DNA of 6,704 nt from Desulforhopalus sp. (lineage in GTDB: Bacteria > Desulfobacterota > Desulfobulbia > Desulfobulbales > Desulfocapsaceae): assembly GCA_023231425.1 (NCBI GenBank), contig JALNVI010000106.1, positions 1 through 6,704 of the forward strand, given 5' to 3'. This document shows, one piece after another, positions 6,331 to 6,704 of the stretch. A model generated the notes under the pieces. It saw nothing but the letters and a program-made list of their open reading frames with translations. It made no database searches and had not been told where the DNA came from. The translations under genes were made by a program, and so were the position numbers. Positions within the stretch are counted from its first letter, which is position 1. The number at the start of each line of letters is the position of its first letter.

Positions 6331-6704
6331 ATGTTGAATAAAAGCAGATTACGGAATTTTAAAAAAACAGTTACAGGCAGTTTTATAATAATAATTTTCA
6401 CATGTGGTGTTTTCCAGTCAGCCTCCGTTGAAAATGTATTTGCTGAAAAGTTAAACAATCTGAGTGATCTTAACAATAGTCCAAAAATCAATAAGTATTT
6501 GTATTCGAGAGCTCAACAAAAAGACATGTTTAAAGTGGGCCTGTATTGGGACAAAAAGCTTGGCCTCAGCCAGGGTTGCAAGGAAGGTCGTGAAGTTATC
6601 GCAATAACTTTGATGCTGCTCGAACCCATTGACTTCCCTGAGGACAAAGCGCATCCAGTGGCAGGGGTATGGCAACACCGTTTTGCCTTTAAACGATGTG
6701 GTGA
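6331..6704 (+). CDS. Unrecognised exported protein, 3' end beyond the window
   Basis: An open frame from ATG 6331 continues without a stop to the right edge (124 codons visible), 8 nt after the channel gene. GAGAA at 6321-6325, 5 nt upstream, is a plausible weak ribosome binding site, with AAGGA at 6315-6319 behind it. The N-terminus is a clear signal peptide: a basic region (KSRLRNFKK), a hydrophobic core (about 16-28) and a likely cleavage after Ala38 (VFA|EK). Cys25 in the core is preceded by Thr and does not make a good lipobox. The visible mature part has Cys83 ('LSQGCKEGREVI') and Cys123 ('KRCG'), which could form a disulfide, with 'EPIDFPEDKAHPVAGVWQHR' between them. I do not recognise a family. 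The position suggests co-transcription with the secretion genes. Its base composition near the start is more AT-rich than the genes before it. Confidence 0.75.
   Translation, partial: MLNKSRLRNFKKTVTGSFIIIIFTCGVFQSASVENVFAEKLNNLSDLNNSPKINKYLYSRAQQKDMFKVGLYWDKKLGLSQGCKEGREVIAITLMLLEPIDFPEDKAHPVAGVWQHRFAFKRCG

Noticed and set aside
6326..6337. ATG at 6326 just after the TolC-like gene
   Set aside because: It opens a frame of three codons ending in TGA; ATG 6331 leads into the long open frame.
6451..6678. Minus-strand 75-codon frame near the right edge
   Set aside because: It is antisense to the frame from 6331, which has a signal peptide, continues the operon direction and is better placed as the real gene.

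Overview
The window is a fragment of a Gram-negative genome, shown by an outer-membrane efflux protein and a HlyD-type periplasmic adaptor. The genes have mid-range GC and the flanks are AT-rich. Gene content cannot fix the lineage; proteobacterial or Desulfobacterota-like is only a guess.

Bases 1-664 look like a decayed insertion sequence of the IS30 type. Near-perfect 27-bp inverted repeats lie at 1-27 and 638-664. Between them, on the minus strand, is a broken transposase reading frame that keeps a recognisable N-terminal helix-turn-helix and a C-terminal tail but has lost the middle. Bases 665-834 hold no gene. They form an AT-rich leader with a weak promoter candidate, a displaced ribosome binding site and a 19-bp palindrome across the start codon of the next gene.

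Bases 829-6322 are a compact plus-strand operon for a type I secretion system with a toxin-activation gene: a HlyB-type ABC transporter with a degenerate C39 domain, a HlyD-type membrane fusion protein, a HlyC/RtxC-type lysine acyltransferase, and a TolC-family outer-membrane channel. Neighbouring genes overlap by about 8 nt or are separated by 1-2 nt, so they are almost certainly co-transcribed and translationally coupled. ABC transporter, fusion protein and TolC channel would form one continuous export tunnel. The acyltransferase would fatty-acylate internal lysines of an RTX-type substrate in the cytoplasm before export. No substrate gene lies in the window.

Eight bases after the channel gene, a further gene starts at 6331 and runs off the right edge. 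It encodes an exported protein with a signal peptide and two cysteines in the visible mature part. I do not recognise its family. It is the least explained part of the locus.
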